Shown one piece after another: positions 1 through 9,069 of a DNA stretch of 64,000 nucleotides. Numbering within the stretch: the stretch's first letter is position 1; each line of letters starts with the position of its first letter. The translations under genes and the position numbers were made by a program. The stretch lies in assembly GCA_037968815.1 (NCBI GenBank), contig JBBKWF010000018.1:212532-276531 (forward strand), given 5' to 3'. The notes under the pieces are model-generated. The model saw nothing but the letters and a program-made list of their open reading frames with translations, searched no databases and was not told the DNA's origin. Origin of the DNA: Pseudopedobacter sp037968815 (GTDB lineage: Bacteria; Bacteroidota; Bacteroidia; Sphingobacteriales; Sphingobacteriaceae).

Positions 1-119
1 GCTTCGATTACCTTTTTTTCATACGCCGTACATTTGATGGTGATATAGCATTCCTTTTTAATTTTCTTTCTCGGACGTCCTCCCTTATTTTTTTTATCCT
101 CTTCCATAAGCTTTATCAT
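1..119 (-). CDS. mobilisation/relaxosome-like protein, N-terminal part
   Basis: This is an open frame running off the left edge, with its ATG at 117-119 on the minus strand. The visible 39 residues start with charged residues, then a GGRPRKK basic patch, then a beta-strand-like stretch (ECYITIKCTAYEKK). That layout is typical of the small ribbon-helix-helix-type mobilisation proteins (MobA/MobC-like) that sit beside relaxases in Bacteroidota mobile elements. The relaxase itself would lie to the left, outside the window. A second ATG (105-107) is also possible. Family assignment is by pattern only, since most of the protein is missing. Confidence 0.5.
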   Translation of the reverse strand, partial: MIKLMEEDKKNKGGRPRKKIKKECYITIKCTAYEKKVIE

Positions 120-262
120 TGTCTTAAAATTTTTGAATGCGATAGCATGAGAAAATCTTTTCCTTCATCCCCGAAATGCAATGGAGGGGATGGAGGAAAA
201 CCGGCGTTTTGGTGCAACCAAAACATAGCTGGCTACCTGCAAAAACGACAAAAGAGATTTCC

Positions 263-565
263 TTAAATATGAGTTCCTAATAAACTATCATTGATGATGA
301 TCTGGCTTCCCTTAAAATGATCATAAGAGGGTTCGTAATCTATATAACCGAATGCTGTCAAATCATTGATGCACTTATGATAAGTTGCTGTCGATCTGAT
401 CTTGCTGAGTTTCATCAGTTGCCTTCGAGATATCCGAAAAGGAGTGTTGAACCTGCTGCGTTCCCAAAGGGAGAACATGGAGATGTAAAGACAAAGGTGG
501 GAAGGTTGTAGTCGGTTGTCCTGAGTAACAGGGATAAGAAATTGGGTTAAACTAGGCATGACCAC
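263..565 (-). CDS. small winged-helix-like protein of mobile elements
   Basis: This encodes 100 residues with no signal peptide or membrane segment. The middle (about residues 35-75) reads like a winged helix: FRISRRQLMKLSKIRSTATY, then a second helix, KCINDLTAFGYIDYEPS, then a strand. This layout is known from replication-initiator or DnaD-like DNA-binding domains. Its start overlaps the end of the upstream helix-turn-helix gene by 14 bases, so the two are probably translationally coupled. The pair lies just before the mobilisation gene, a common arrangement in Bacteroidota elements. A role in DNA binding is inferred. No specific family name can be given. Confidence 0.6.
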   Translation of the reverse strand: MVMPSLTQFLIPVTQDNRLQPSHLCLYISMFSLWERSRFNTPFRISRRQLMKLSKIRSTATYHKCINDLTAFGYIDYEPSYDHFKGSQIIINDSLLGTHI

Positions 566-821
566 CTCCTTCCAAAAGTTTAGTAATGTCGGCTGATTTG
601 TAGTACATAGTTCCCCCGATTTTCGTGTAACGTAACGTTTCGTTTATTCGAAGATTCTGTAAAGTTCCGGGAGAGATGTTCAAAAGCTTTCTGACCTCTG
701 CACTCTTGAGCCATTGTCTAGATTGGGATTGCTTTACAGGTTTGACCAATTTGGTAATCTCCGAGATGAGCTCGGACTTGAACGAAACTAGGTCTTCTTT
801 AGTGATGATTTCTACTGACAT
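552..821 (-). CDS. helix-turn-helix (excisionase/MerR-like) domain protein
   Basis: This encodes 89 residues. The N-terminal third is helical and charged. Residues about 38-85 form the compact winged helix-turn-helix found in excisionase-like HTH_17 proteins: WLKSAEVRKLLNISPGTLQN, followed by LRYTKIGGTMYYKSADITKLL, where the wing carries a YYK motif. Such proteins serve as recombination-directionality factors or local regulators in Bacteroidota conjugative and mobilisable elements. It overlaps the next minus-strand gene by 14 bases. Whether it acts on the integrase 9 kb away is not shown by the sequence. Confidence 0.7.
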   Translation of the reverse strand: MSVEIITKEDLVSFKSELISEITKLVKPVKQSQSRQWLKSAEVRKLLNISPGTLQNLRINETLRYTKIGGTMYYKSADITKLLEGGGHA

Positions 822-994
822 AGGTAAAATGTTTTTAGATGAACAGATGCCAGAAGCGAACGAATAAATCCTGATAAAGGTTAAGCGATGCTTCTGGATA
901 ACGATACAAATGTCAGTAGGAAAGGGAGTGACTGAATGACCAACGGAGGCGTTTGGTCATGTGCAATGGGTAAACAAGGACTTGTTCCTCTTAT

Positions 995-1747
995 TTATTT
1001 CTTATTTGGAGTGATCTTGAAAATCTTATCCTCATCGGCAACATCGGAACCTTTGATCAGCTTGGTGTTTTTATTCGCAGGAAAATAATTTCTCGCCGTA
1101 TTAATAGGGATTTCTTTTTCTCCGTGAAGGAAGTATTTCGATAGCATCTTGTACCAAGGACTTTGCGTCTGTGACCGGAAAAGTTTTCTTGCATCAGGTA
1201 AAGTAAGCTCCTGAATCTGTCTGAATAAATCAATGACAGTAGCCAGTTTTCCTTCCATGATACTGATTTTTTCGGCGGATTCATATTGGCTGAACTCTTT
1301 GATCTGGGCTTCCAAATTCTCGATTTGAGTCTTTAAATTCTGAATATGGTCTTCCTTTTCGGCTAGGAGAATCTCCAAAGATTTATGATGGTTCCACAGG
1401 TCTATGGTGTGAAGGAACTTTAGAAATTGATTGCATTTTCTTAATGATTCTTTGTTCGTCAAGTGCCGTGAACCGAAAGGCGTTTGTTGCTTATAGTAGT
1501 TGATTCTGGTGGTTGTTAGATCATAAACATAGCTAAAGAATTCTTTTTCTTCGCCAGCATTACCCTTCAGGAAATGGGCTAAATGATACTGATAGAACGC
1601 TGGATATTCTTCTCCATCCAGTTCGTAAATTTTCAGGAAAAAGAAATTATCTGCGTATGATTTATTGAAGAAAAAAGGGCGACCTAACTCGAAACGGTGA
1701 GGGGAGAAATTGAAGGGATGGCGAAGTTTGAAGTGGGAATTTTTCAT
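995..1747 (-). CDS. hypothetical protein with central coiled coil
   Basis: This encodes 250 residues without signal peptide or membrane helices. The N-terminal half is rich in aromatics (HPFNFSPHRFELGRPFFFN and later YQYHLAHFL). Residues about 125-160 form a heptad-like coiled coil (LLAEKEDHIQNLKTQIENLE). The C-terminal part is basic and ends in a run of lysine and asparagine. I do not recognise the family. Its position with mobilisation and excisionase-like genes suggests an element-borne accessory gene. The ATG is followed by a plausible frame with no better alternative. Confidence 0.55.
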   Translation of the reverse strand: MKNSHFKLRHPFNFSPHRFELGRPFFFNKSYADNFFFLKIYELDGEEYPAFYQYHLAHFLKGNAGEEKEFFSYVYDLTTTRINYYKQQTPFGSRHLTNKESLRKCNQFLKFLHTIDLWNHHKSLEILLAEKEDHIQNLKTQIENLEAQIKEFSQYESAEKISIMEGKLATVIDLFRQIQELTLPDARKLFRSQTQSPWYKMLSKYFLHGEKEIPINTARNYFPANKNTKLIKGSDVADEDKIFKITPNKK

Positions 1748-1776
1748 GGGAGTCGATGATAAAAATGTATTTTATC

Positions 1777-1820
1777 AAAATTCATTCCATTAAAATTCAT
1801 TCCATTAAAATTCATCTATT
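1777..1820. repeat. 15-bp tandem repeat, about three copies
   Basis: The unit AAAATTCATTCCATT occurs twice perfectly (1777-1791 and 1792-1806), followed by a shortened third copy (AAAATTCATCTATT). It lies in the divergent spacer between the 250-aa gene and the MBL gene, where it could be a binding array or simple slippage. Confidence 0.8.
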
Positions 1821-2004
1821 AAAACGTCATATAGTTCTTTAAACTTACATATTATCACTGATAAATAAACAAAGAAGCTTTGTCTGCAATTGGCGAGAGG
1901 AAATATGTAAATGTTTAATTAGATCTACAATGCTCAAGAGTCATAGATAGTAGAGAATTGGGAGCAATTGATTATATTCAGACACTTCAAACCGCTAGTT
2001 TACG

Positions 2005-3063
2005 ATGAATAAAAGCCATGAAATAACTTTTACTTTTTTTGATGTTGGTGGTGGCGATGCTATTTGGATTAGATTTTTTGGAGATGATTCCAAGTGGCAC
2101 AATATTTTGATTGACGGAGGATACGGTTATACTTACAAGAATGTATTTGGTCCAGTGATAAGAGAGATTATCATAGAAGAGTATATCGATTTATGGATTA
2201 TTACCCACACTGATATTGATCATGTTGGTGCTGTTATGGGGTTTATACAGGATCGAAAAATAAAGAATAAAAAAGTTGCCGTAAAAGAATTCTGGTTTAA
2301 TGACTCATCATTTTCGGTTAGCGAAGGGAAAGGAAAATTAGGAGTTACACAGGGTATAAAGCTACGAACATTCTTAGAAGACAATGAATTATTGGTTAAG
2401 CAGGCTATTACCACAAAACTACCAATCACTGATTTTTTTGGTCTGAAAATAACCGTCCTATCTCCATCTGAGGAAAAGCTATTAATTGCTAATGACTGCT
2501 GGAAGGAAAAGGAACGAAGTGGGAAATTGGGAAGAACTGTTTTGCAGGCAGATCATAAAAAGAAAATCGAGGAACTTTACAGTGATGACTTTTCAGAAGA
2601 CACGGATGTTTGGAATGGAGGATCGATTGCCTGTCTGATTGAGTTTAAAGACATAACAGCGATACTGCTTGCAGACAGTCATCCTTCAACAATTATCAGG
2701 GCCCTTAAAAATAATGAGTTTGAAAAGCAGCTTCCAATTCAAGCAAATTTTGTTCAATTATCCCATCACGGAAGCAAGGCAAATAATAGTCAGGCATTAT
2801 TGGAGCTTTTCAAAACTCAAACTTTCATAGTTACTGGAAATGGAATTACTAACCAGCATCCAGATAAAGAAACTCTGGTGAGGATATTAAAACAAAAAGG
2901 AAGATCTCAAGAACATCTTGAATTTGTTTTTCCATCTAGCACAGAAGCATTAAACAACCTTTTTTTGGCAGACGCCGATGCATCCTCAAATTATCGATTT
3001 GATACCAGATATCCACACACAGGCAATAATTTCGTCCGATTTGAATTTATACCAATAAAATAA
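2005..3063 (+). CDS. ComEC-like metallo-beta-lactamase-fold hydrolase (Avs1A-like)
   Basis: This encodes 352 residues with no signal peptide, so it is probably cytoplasmic. The N-terminus FFDVGGGDAIWIRF and ILIDGG (35-39) are the first strands of the MBL fold. THTDIDH (67-73) is the metal-binding HxDxDH motif of the ComEC/Rec2 branch, and LLADSHPS with LSHHGSKANNS near residues 225-260 supply the later metal and structural motifs. The likely activity is metal-dependent phosphodiester hydrolysis, i.e. a nuclease. It ends 7 bp before the protease-STAND gene, clearly in one operon. That pairing matches what is known of type I Avs (AVAST) loci. Substrate and defence role are inferred. Confidence 0.85.
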   Translation: MNKSHEITFTFFDVGGGDAIWIRFFGDDSKWHNILIDGGYGYTYKNVFGPVIREIIIEEYIDLWIITHTDIDHVGAVMGFIQDRKIKNKKVAVKEFWFNDSSFSVSEGKGKLGVTQGIKLRTFLEDNELLVKQAITTKLPITDFFGLKITVLSPSEEKLLIANDCWKEKERSGKLGRTVLQADHKKKIEELYSDDFSEDTDVWNGGSIACLIEFKDITAILLADSHPSTIIRALKNNEFEKQLPIQANFVQLSHHGSKANNSQALLELFKTQTFIVTGNGITNQHPDKETLVRILKQKGRSQEHLEFVFPSSTEALNNLFLADADASSNYRFDTRYPHTGNNFVRFEFIPIK

Positions 3064-3070
3064 ATTAGTA

Positions 3071-6000
3071 ATGAACAAAGAAATACCCCAGCTTGCAACT
3101 ATAAAAATCAACTGCAATAGTGAAATTGGCACTGCGGTATTGTTTTTTCCTGGGGAAGATCTAGAAGAGGTATATATTCTAACGGCAAAGCATTGCTTAA
3201 CAGGTAAAAAATTCGACAAGAGTTATACTTACAAAGACATCACCCTTAAACAATTATTCAACCCAATTACTCAAACTTATCATACCTGTAATCTTACCGA
3301 AACAGATGTTATTGTTGTATCAGAAAACACTGAGGATCTTGCATTGATTATCATGCCAAAACAACGGATTATTGAATTCATCGGTAATGAATTCCGTTGT
3401 CAAGTAATTAACACAAACCCCTGCATCACAGAATACATTGTACGTGGCTTTGCGAACTTGAATAGCCAATTGGCAGACCGCCAATTTCCAATGACCTTTG
3501 TTGAAGACCAAAAGGACAACAACAACCTTTTCATAATGAAATCAGATGAGAATTTGGACACGTACTTATATCGGGCATTGGAAAATGTTGAGGGTTTATC
3601 AGGATCAGGTGCGTTCGCAATTCTAAATGGCACTATCTATCTTACTAGCATTGTGCATGGTTATGAGGATGGAAATATTTTCACCGCAACAAAGGTAATA
3701 GCCTATAACAGATTGATTGATTCTGCAAAATTCCAATTGATAGAAGCGATAGAACCCGAAATAAATCCAGAGGTATTGGAGTCTTTTAAGAAGATAGAAG
3801 ATAACAGGGAGCGGATCAACCAGCGCACCAATAATACAGTAGGAACAGTAAATATTCCACGGGAAACGCATGAGATTATTCAACTGTTGGAAAGCTCTTC
3901 AATGGCGGTGATTCATGGAAAGCCTGGCGTGGGAAAGTCTGCACTTGCAAAATCGCTGACATCAACATTAAAAGATCAGTCGGAAACCACAGTCATTACT
4001 TTTACTGCAGAGCAACTATATTGTACAACTTTAAAAGACGCTCTTTTGAATGCGGGATATACAGCAAATCTGTCTAAAATCGTATCTAGTCCCCTGTCTG
4101 GACCCCGTGTCATTATATGGATCGAAAGTTTTGAAAAACTGATTGAATCCGGATTTGATGATGCTATAAAGGAATTGTTATCTTTTGTAAATAGCTTTAA
4201 ACATGTGCAACTGCTTGTGACCATTAGGGATTATACTTTGCAAAAATTTAAAATCAACTACCGGTTTGAACTACCTAACGGAAATATCTATCACGAACTC
4301 AAAGATTTTAGTGATCAAGAAATGGATATGTTAGGCAAGGCAATTCCAGAAATTTTACCCCTGCTGGGTAACACCAGGATAAAGCGTTTTTTGAGAACAC
4401 CATACTATTTAGATAAAGCGGTGAGAATTATACCAGAGCTTTTAAAAGTCGACCAGCTAGACGAATTCACTTTTAAAAGGTTAATGTGGGAATATATTGT
4501 TGAGGCAGGAAACGAGGAGAGGGGCAAAATATTTTCTGCAATTTGTTTAAAACGAGCCAGTGAGATGTCTCTTTTTACAAGCTCCACGGAACCTATTAAG
4601 TTAATAATGGAATTAGTAAGTGACAATATTCTCCAAAAAGAGGAAAGTGATTTAGGTAATAGATACAGTCCTTCACATGATATACTGGAAGATTGGGTGC
4701 TTGTACGTTATATTAAGCAAAGATTCAATGAATCGGAAAATGCGTTGAGTTTCATTATCTCTTTAAATAATAGCCCCGCTTTTTTAAGAGGTTTTAGGTT
4801 GTGGCTTGACGAGTTCTATAAAAATGAACCTGCATCATCAGCAGATTTTGTCCAAACCATAATCCTTAATACAGCTATAGACCAAAAAATTAAAAATATA
4901 CTCCTTATAGGTACTTTACGTTCAGACCATCCTGAGATATTATTTGATACGATGACTCCGTATCTTCTAGCAGATAATGGAATGAACCTGAGAGAAATCA
5001 TTACACTACTGAAAACCGGTTGCCAAATTATAGATCATGAAAATCGAGATCTTAACCATTTTTTACCAGTAGGTTCAGGGTGGGATTACATTATTCAATT
5101 TATAAGAAGAAATTTACAGAAAATACTTTTATTTGAAACCTTTGAATTTACCTATCTGTCGTTAATTGAATCTTGGAGTAAACAGTTACCAGAATTCAAT
5201 GTTAAAGTTTTACCGCCTTCATCCCAAGATGCAGCATACCTTCTTTTGGATTTTATACATCGCCACCAAGATACAATTAGTGGATATCGTAGGGGCAGAC
5301 ATGACCAGTCAATGCTGAAAAAACACATCAGCATCCTATTTAAACTAACCTCATCAGCTCCGGAAATTGTCAAAGAATTGATTGAGGCTTCAGTTAATGT
5401 TACCCAGGATCATCCTAGATGGACTAATAAGCAAGTGCTTGAAAGTATTAGGAATTATGTAACTGAAGGGGTGATGTCTGATCAGATATGCAAGTACTAT
5501 CCAGAACAGGTGTTGGCCATTGCCAATGAAGAATGGAAACAAAAAGAAAAGATTAGAAGGTCAGGAAGTTTAATGTCGATGATTAGAGAAGAGCCTAAAA
5601 ATGATGATTTTGGTTTGGACGAACGAATCAAAAATGATTACGGGTTTCCCAGCGGATATCAGACCTTCTTTTATTGGATGTTTCTTTATCATGCAAAGAT
5701 TGCACTCGACTTTTTAATTCCATTTTTGAATGTCGCTTTTAGTATAAACCAACAGGCTCGTAAACATCGGGGTACTGAATTGAAAATTATTAATGTTGCT
5801 TTTAATGATGGGTCATCGAAACAATATTTTGGTTGCTTCGAATATTGGGTAATGTATAGGGGTGCAAATTCCAACAACAGATTGATAGCATCGTTATTGA
5901 TGGCTCTTGAAAAGAGTCTCCTTGAACTGTCTGATAAAAGTAAGATGAATTATCCTTCAATCCGAAAATATTTGGAAAAGATGATTAAAGACTCTAATAA

Positions 6001-7939
6001 TGTTGCTGTACTTGCTGTTGTTTCTAGCTTGATCCAAGCACATCCAACCCTTTTAGATGAAACTTCTATTTCACTTTTGGGTATTAGAGAATTTTTTAGA
6101 TGGGATGGCACTAGGTGCAGCAATGAAATGATGTCACACTCGGAAATCTATAATGATGACCCTTTTCAAAAGCAAGAAAGAATTATAGAAAACAAAAGAA
6201 AACATCGTTTAAAATATTATCAAGGTCTTGTTGGCTTCGTATCACATTATATGTTCTACGAACAAACCTACAATGAATTATTATTTAACCAAGTTGATTA
6301 TATGTGGAAGAATAAGCCAAAAAAAGACGATATCTGGAGAAAGTTTCTATTTGATATGGATGCTCGAAAATATTGCTTTCAGCCAATTGAAAAGCCAGGT
6401 TTTGAAAACATGAGACAACTTGTTCCCGGATACGATGTGAAAGTAAAGAAATTGATGTCTAATAGTGTTGCTGACTATGGTATGCCACATATAGGTACAG
6501 TATGGGCGTCTAATATATTTAATCATAGGGAAGAAGCTAACAACTCTTATCGAACTTGGAAAATTGGTTATAAATATATCCTCAAGAATGAAGGGAAATT
6601 CCATTATATGACGTCTCCGGGTATCATGGCTACAATAGGTCTACGAGATTTTTTGCCAGATTTGCTGCCAGAAGAAAACGAGTGGTGTCAACAGGAACTC
6701 CTTAATTATGGGTCAGAAGCATTAAAGCCAAAGGACTATATGAGTTTTTCATTTGTAACTGACCAAAAAGAGGCAATCATGGGACTCTCGCTTATATTTA
6801 AAACAAATCCGGCAGCGCAGGTTATATCGACTACAAAAGAAATAATTTTTCGATTATTAATCTCAAAAGCAGAAGAACAAGAAAAAATATATCTTACCCA
6901 TGGAATGTCAAATTACCTTGTGGAAACTCAACCTGATTTTCTCAGAGATTGTTGGTTTGGATTATTGATCTATATAAGTAATATCGTCACAGAAGGTAAA
7001 TTTGTTGGAGATAGCTTTGATCAGGATTCTGAAAATAGTGAAGCTTCAGATTTTAAGTGGATGGAAGACCTCGTTATTTCAGTAGTTTCAGATTCTGTTA
7101 AGCCGCCAGTCCGCGTTAATGCTATGCTTGAAATGACAAGCCACTGGAATGTTAATGATGCACTGAGAATTATCCCATATAATACCACTTTGCAATTACA
7201 GCATGACTTTATCCAATCATTACTTAAATGTCATATAGAATTTCTTAATGCCCCAACAGAACGACATCGATATGATTATGATGATTCAAGACGTTGCTTT
7301 ACTTTTGTTTATGCTCGTTTTTTGTTGGCACAGCCACAAGAGGTCGCTAAAAACTATTTTATAGACCTTTTAAGACTTACCCTCCCAAAAGAGGAATTCT
7401 ACACCGATGAATTTAGTAAATTCATATATGGGGTAGTCCAAGAGCATATTAGAGCAGTAAATGACGGTTCATCAGTCACAAATTTTTGGGTGCTATGGAC
7501 ACTTTTAAAGGATTGGATAGAAGAAAATAAAAATGGATTTTTGATGCCTTTGCTATTCCTTGAAATAGACTGGAACGATTCAACGAAAAAGTGGCATGTG
7601 ATGGAAGGTAAAAATTTGTTTTACAAAGAATTTATCTTGAATTATGGATTCAACCAAATCAATAAAACTCTGAATTTTCTTACAATTATAGGTTTCTATG
7701 ATTTTATGCCAGATTCTGTTTTTTGGGTTAGCGAAATGCTAACTTCCAAAAATGCATTTAGTATTGACAATAAGCTTGGCGATAGATTTATTCAGAAGGC
7801 ATTTTATAATTTTGGAACTGAAATTAAAAATAGCAAACAACTTTTAAATAATTTCTTGTTTATACTTGATTTTCTTATTAAAAAGGGTTCTACCAGAGCT
7901 TATATGCTCAAAGAAGAGTTGATTCAGTATAAAAACTAG
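3071..7939 (+). CDS. trypsin-like protease-STAND NTPase, candidate Avs1-type defence protein
   Basis: This encodes 1622 residues. The N-terminal 200 are a trypsin/V8-like protease: LTAKHC with His41, EDLALI with Asp89 and GLSGSGAF around Ser178. A P-loop follows (GKPGVGKS, 284-291), with a Walker-B-like strand (RVIIWIESFEKL, about 345-360) and a sensor-like arginine stretch (LLVTIRDYTL), i.e. a STAND NTPase. Roughly 450-1622 is a long helical region without recognised motifs, expected to be the target-sensing array. STAND proteins oligomerise after ligand binding and switch on their effector. Here the protease, the MBL partner or both would be the effector. Family resemblance to antiviral STAND (Avs) is an inference from architecture. 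Confidence 0.85.
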   Translation: MNKEIPQLATIKINCNSEIGTAVLFFPGEDLEEVYILTAKHCLTGKKFDKSYTYKDITLKQLFNPITQTYHTCNLTETDVIVVSENTEDLALIIMPKQRIIEFIGNEFRCQVINTNPCITEYIVRGFANLNSQLADRQFPMTFVEDQKDNNNLFIMKSDENLDTYLYRALENVEGLSGSGAFAILNGTIYLTSIVHGYEDGNIFTATKVIAYNRLIDSAKFQLIEAIEPEINPEVLESFKKIEDNRERINQRTNNTVGTVNIPRETHEIIQLLESSSMAVIHGKPGVGKSALAKSLTSTLKDQSETTVITFTAEQLYCTTLKDALLNAGYTANLSKIVSSPLSGPRVIIWIESFEKLIESGFDDAIKELLSFVNSFKHVQLLVTIRDYTLQKFKINYRFELPNGNIYHELKDFSDQEMDMLGKAIPEILPLLGNTRIKRFLRTPYYLDKAVRIIPELLKVDQLDEFTFKRLMWEYIVEAGNEERGKIFSAICLKRASEMSLFTSSTEPIKLIMELVSDNILQKEESDLGNRYSPSHDILEDWVLVRYIKQRFNESENALSFIISLNNSPAFLRGFRLWLDEFYKNEPASSADFVQTIILNTAIDQKIKNILLIGTLRSDHPEILFDTMTPYLLADNGMNLREIITLLKTGCQIIDHENRDLNHFLPVGSGWDYIIQFIRRNLQKILLFETFEFTYLSLIESWSKQLPEFNVKVLPPSSQDAAYLLLDFIHRHQDTISGYRRGRHDQSMLKKHISILFKLTSSAPEIVKELIEASVNVTQDHPRWTNKQVLESIRNYVTEGVMSDQICKYYPEQVLAIANEEWKQKEKIRRSGSLMSMIREEPKNDDFGLDERIKNDYGFPSGYQTFFYWMFLYHAKIALDFLIPFLNVAFSINQQARKHRGTELKIINVAFNDGSSKQYFGCFEYWVMYRGANSNNRLIASLLMALEKSLLELSDKSKMNYPSIRKYLEKMIKDSNNVAVLAVVSSLIQAHPTLLDETSISLLGIREFFRWDGTRCSNEMMSHSEIYNDDPFQKQERIIENKRKHRLKYYQGLVGFVSHYMFYEQTYNELLFNQVDYMWKNKPKKDDIWRKFLFDMDARKYCFQPIEKPGFENMRQLVPGYDVKVKKLMSNSVADYGMPHIGTVWASNIFNHREEANNSYRTWKIGYKYILKNEGKFHYMTSPGIMATIGLRDFLPDLLPEENEWCQQELLNYGSEALKPKDYMSFSFVTDQKEAIMGLSLIFKTNPAAQVISTTKEIIFRLLISKAEEQEKIYLTHGMSNYLVETQPDFLRDCWFGLLIYISNIVTEGKFVGDSFDQDSENSEASDFKWMEDLVISVVSDSVKPPVRVNAMLEMTSHWNVNDALRIIPYNTTLQLQHDFIQSLLKCHIEFLNAPTERHRYDYDDSRRCFTFVYARFLLAQPQEVAKNYFIDLLRLTLPKEEFYTDEFSKFIYGVVQEHIRAVNDGSSVTNFWVLWTLLKDWIEENKNGFLMPLLFLEIDWNDSTKKWHVMEGKNLFYKEFILNYGFNQINKTLNFLTIIGFYDFMPDSVFWVSEMLTSKNAFSIDNKLGDRFIQKAFYNFGTEIKNSKQLLNNFLFILDFLIKKGSTRAYMLKEELIQYKN

Positions 7940-7958
7940 ATTGAGTTGATTCGTGTAA

Positions 7959-7990
7959 ATGACCGACCTTTTAATTAGTTGGTCGGTCAT
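7959..7990. terminator. bidirectional terminator-like hairpin
   Basis: A perfect 10-bp inverted repeat (ATGACCGACC / GGTCGGTCAT) with a 12-base loop lies between the convergent ends of the STAND gene and the RhuM-Fic gene. There are short T and A tracts but no long U-run. Confidence 0.6.
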
Positions 7991-8005
7991 GATGCTATTC
8001 AATTT

Positions 8006-8989
8006 TTAATTTGAATGATTAATAAGATTGACCACAACTTTCACCATCATATCCTTCTCATCAGGTTTACTTTCTGCAATCATTAGGGTTAATGCAACTA
8101 ATGCATTATCTGCAATACGCTTTGAGCCGTCTTGTCTATAAAGTATTCGGTTCTTTTCTAAAAACCAAACGAAGAGATAGGCAGCGATCCTTTTATTTCC
8201 ATCGGAAAAGGAATGGTTTTTAACCACAAAATATAATAAATTAGCTGCTTTCTCTTCAATAGTTGGATAGAAGTCAACGCCGCTGAACGATTGATAAATA
8301 ACGCCAATCGAACCTTTGAAAGAATCATCCTTTTCATTTCCGAATAACGAACTGCCTCCAAATATGTCTTTTAGATCTTTAATGGCACTCATAGCCTCTT
8401 CATAAGTGGCAACAAATAATTGCTGATCATCTGTTCCTTCAATTGTTAACTGCTGATGGTCATATTTGTCTAGTATATCGAGCGCATAGCTATAATCTGT
8501 AACTACTTTTAATAAGCCAGTTGCTTCATCAGTATTTAATTCTTTGTTATTTAAAACGTTGCCCAATAGCTGAACAGCTTGCTTTAGTGAATTAAATTGA
8601 TTGGTTTGTTCTTTTAGTTTCTTCTCATTGATTGAATACCCTTTTACGAGATATTCCTTTAGTATTTTGTTTGCCCAAATTCGAAATTGTGTGCCTCTTT
8701 TGGATTTAACTCGATATCCAACAGAAATAATCACATCTAGTGAATAGTGATTGGTCTTGTATTTCTTTCCATCATTTGCAGTTGTCAAGGATTCCTTGAC
8801 AACTGAAAGTTTTTGTAGTTCTTCTTCTTTAAAAAGATTATTGATATGGAGACTTATATTTTGCTTGGTTTGACCAAAAAGTTCTTGCATTTGACTTTGA
8901 GTAAGCCATACATTATCATTCTCAATTTTCACATCAACTGATGTTTGTCCGTCTTCGGTTTTATATATAATGATTTGAGTGCTGGTCAT
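8006..8989 (-). CDS. RhuM-family protein with C-terminal Fic/Doc domain
   Basis: This encodes 327 residues. The N-terminal ~140 match the RhuM (virulence_RhuM) family: VWLTQSQMQELFGQTKQNIS, then HYSLDVIISVGYRVKSKRGT and FRIWANKILKEYLVKGYSIN, a DNA-binding-like module. The C-terminus is a Fic/Doc fold with the active-site loop HSFSDGNKRIA at 259-269, which has the Doc-style NKR ending rather than the NGR of AMP-transferring Fic proteins. Doc-type enzymes phosphorylate targets such as EF-Tu. Whether this one is a toxin is not shown. No antitoxin gene is adjacent, so it may be self-inhibited or regulatory. It lies in the integrative element between the STAND gene and the integrase. Confidence 0.85.
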   Translation of the reverse strand: MTSTQIIIYKTEDGQTSVDVKIENDNVWLTQSQMQELFGQTKQNISLHINNLFKEEELQKLSVVKESLTTANDGKKYKTNHYSLDVIISVGYRVKSKRGTQFRIWANKILKEYLVKGYSINEKKLKEQTNQFNSLKQAVQLLGNVLNNKELNTDEATGLLKVVTDYSYALDILDKYDHQQLTIEGTDDQQLFVATYEEAMSAIKDLKDIFGGSSLFGNEKDDSFKGSIGVIYQSFSGVDFYPTIEEKAANLLYFVVKNHSFSDGNKRIAAYLFVWFLEKNRILYRQDGSKRIADNALVALTLMIAESKPDEKDMMVKVVVNLINHSN

Positions 8990-9069
8990 GATTTTTAATT
9001 TAATGTTTTAATCGAATATTAATGAATTAGATATAGAATAGTGTCTGAAATTTAATTCAAAACCATAGT

